Assembly: GCF_900156415.1 (NCBI RefSeq) | Contig: NZ_FTNM01000005.1 | Span: 363,261-427,260 of the forward strand | Source of the DNA: Pontibacter lucknowensis | GTDB lineage: Bacteria > Bacteroidota > Bacteroidia > Cytophagales > Hymenobacteraceae | Reading direction: 5' to 3' | Length of the DNA stretch: 64,000 bases | In this document: positions 63,980 to 64,000 of the stretch, one piece after another | Position numbering within the stretch: position 1 is the stretch's first letter | How the letters are laid out: each line of letters starts with the position of its first letter | The notes under the pieces: model-generated | The model's input: only the letters and a program-made list of their open reading frames with translations | The model's database searches: none | Told to the model about the DNA's origin: nothing | Position numbers and translations under genes: made by a program

Positions 63980-64000
63980 TGTTGGGGTTGGCGGCCACCT

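Larger units (their letters stand above)
63669..64000. other. Right-end region after the M16 gene
   Basis: 332 bp with a strong terminator (63701-63740), about 200 bp without a recognisable gene, and a second hairpin (63940-63979). An open frame at 63748-63954 lacks a plausible start context and protein features. Confidence 0.55.

Noticed and set aside
1..64000. CRISPR array, insertion sequence or prophage
   Set aside because: No regularly spaced repeats, transposase, integrase or phage structural genes were seen; the only direct tandem repeat is the 42-bp pair at 45525-45566.

Overview
The window looks like a chromosomal segment of a Bacteroidota bacterium, most likely Cytophagales/Hymenobacteraceae (Pontibacter-like). 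The grounds are type IX secretion (T9SS) genes (sprA, porU, porV, a cargo protein with a C-terminal sorting domain), Bacteroidota-restricted families (DUF3078, DUF4292, PorT-like barrels), absence of strong Shine-Dalgarno sequences, and several promoters of the Bacteroidota type (TTTG, about 20 nt, TAnnTTTG). The genus is an inference. The region is almost entirely core genome: no insertion sequence, prophage, CRISPR array, rRNA or tRNA was recognised.

Layout. 1-6.2 kb: end of a PorT-like barrel gene, an AbgT-type transporter, an LD-carboxypeptidase, a small lipoprotein, an endonuclease III homologue, an MBL-fold hydrolase and a DUF2238 membrane protein. 6.2-15.1 kb, mostly minus strand: two paralogous OmpA/glycine-zipper lipoproteins, accD, class I aldolase, then an M28 peptidase, cysS and a membrane-anchored EEP-family protein, with one plus-strand lipoprotein. 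15.4-20.3 kb: the rimP-nusA-infB operon. 20.6-22.0 kb: two minus-strand genes (small basic exported protein; DUF3078). 22.2-48.2 kb is a 26-kb stretch with all genes on the plus strand: crotonase, flippase, dut, nucleotidyltransferase, TPR protein, DUF4292 lipoprotein, EnvC-like factor, two TatA-type proteins, gatA, a LysM lytic transglycosylase, maeB, ruvA, the giant sprA, gcvH, a VanZ protein and a subtilisin-like T9SS cargo. 48.4-56.1 kb is minus strand: an M57 metalloprotease, yicC, and a three-gene cluster (FAD oxidoreductase, a large propeller/barrel protein, a serine hydrolase). 56.2-63.7 kb: a glyoxalase II-like hydrolase, pssA, porU, porV and an M16-like protein.

How the genes fit together. 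The main theme is the cell envelope. SprA (translocon pore), PorV (shuttle barrel) and PorU (sortase) are T9SS parts, and the S8 protease at 45.6 kb carries the sorting domain they handle. A second cluster (flippase, nucleotidyltransferase, DUF4292, EnvC-like factor, lytic transglycosylase, LD-carboxypeptidase) points to envelope polymers and peptidoglycan remodelling. Several peptidase-fold proteins have lost canonical catalytic residues (EnvC-like, M16-like, MA-like), so they probably act as regulators or scaffolds.

The most unusual signal is not a gene. The heptamer AGGTATA (reverse TATACCT), often extended to CAGGTATAGC, occurs about 90 times by eye in 64 kb, against roughly seven expected by chance. 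It occurs in both orientations, in different reading frames and between genes, and as inverted pairs within terminator stems. This resembles the behaviour of DNA uptake sequences or another genome-wide DNA signal. Other DNA-level candidates are a perfect palindrome inside an OmpA promoter, a fused terminator/promoter between the aldolase gene and accD, tandem 21-bp operator-like repeats before the T9SS protease, and a possible small RNA opposite the long plus-strand block.
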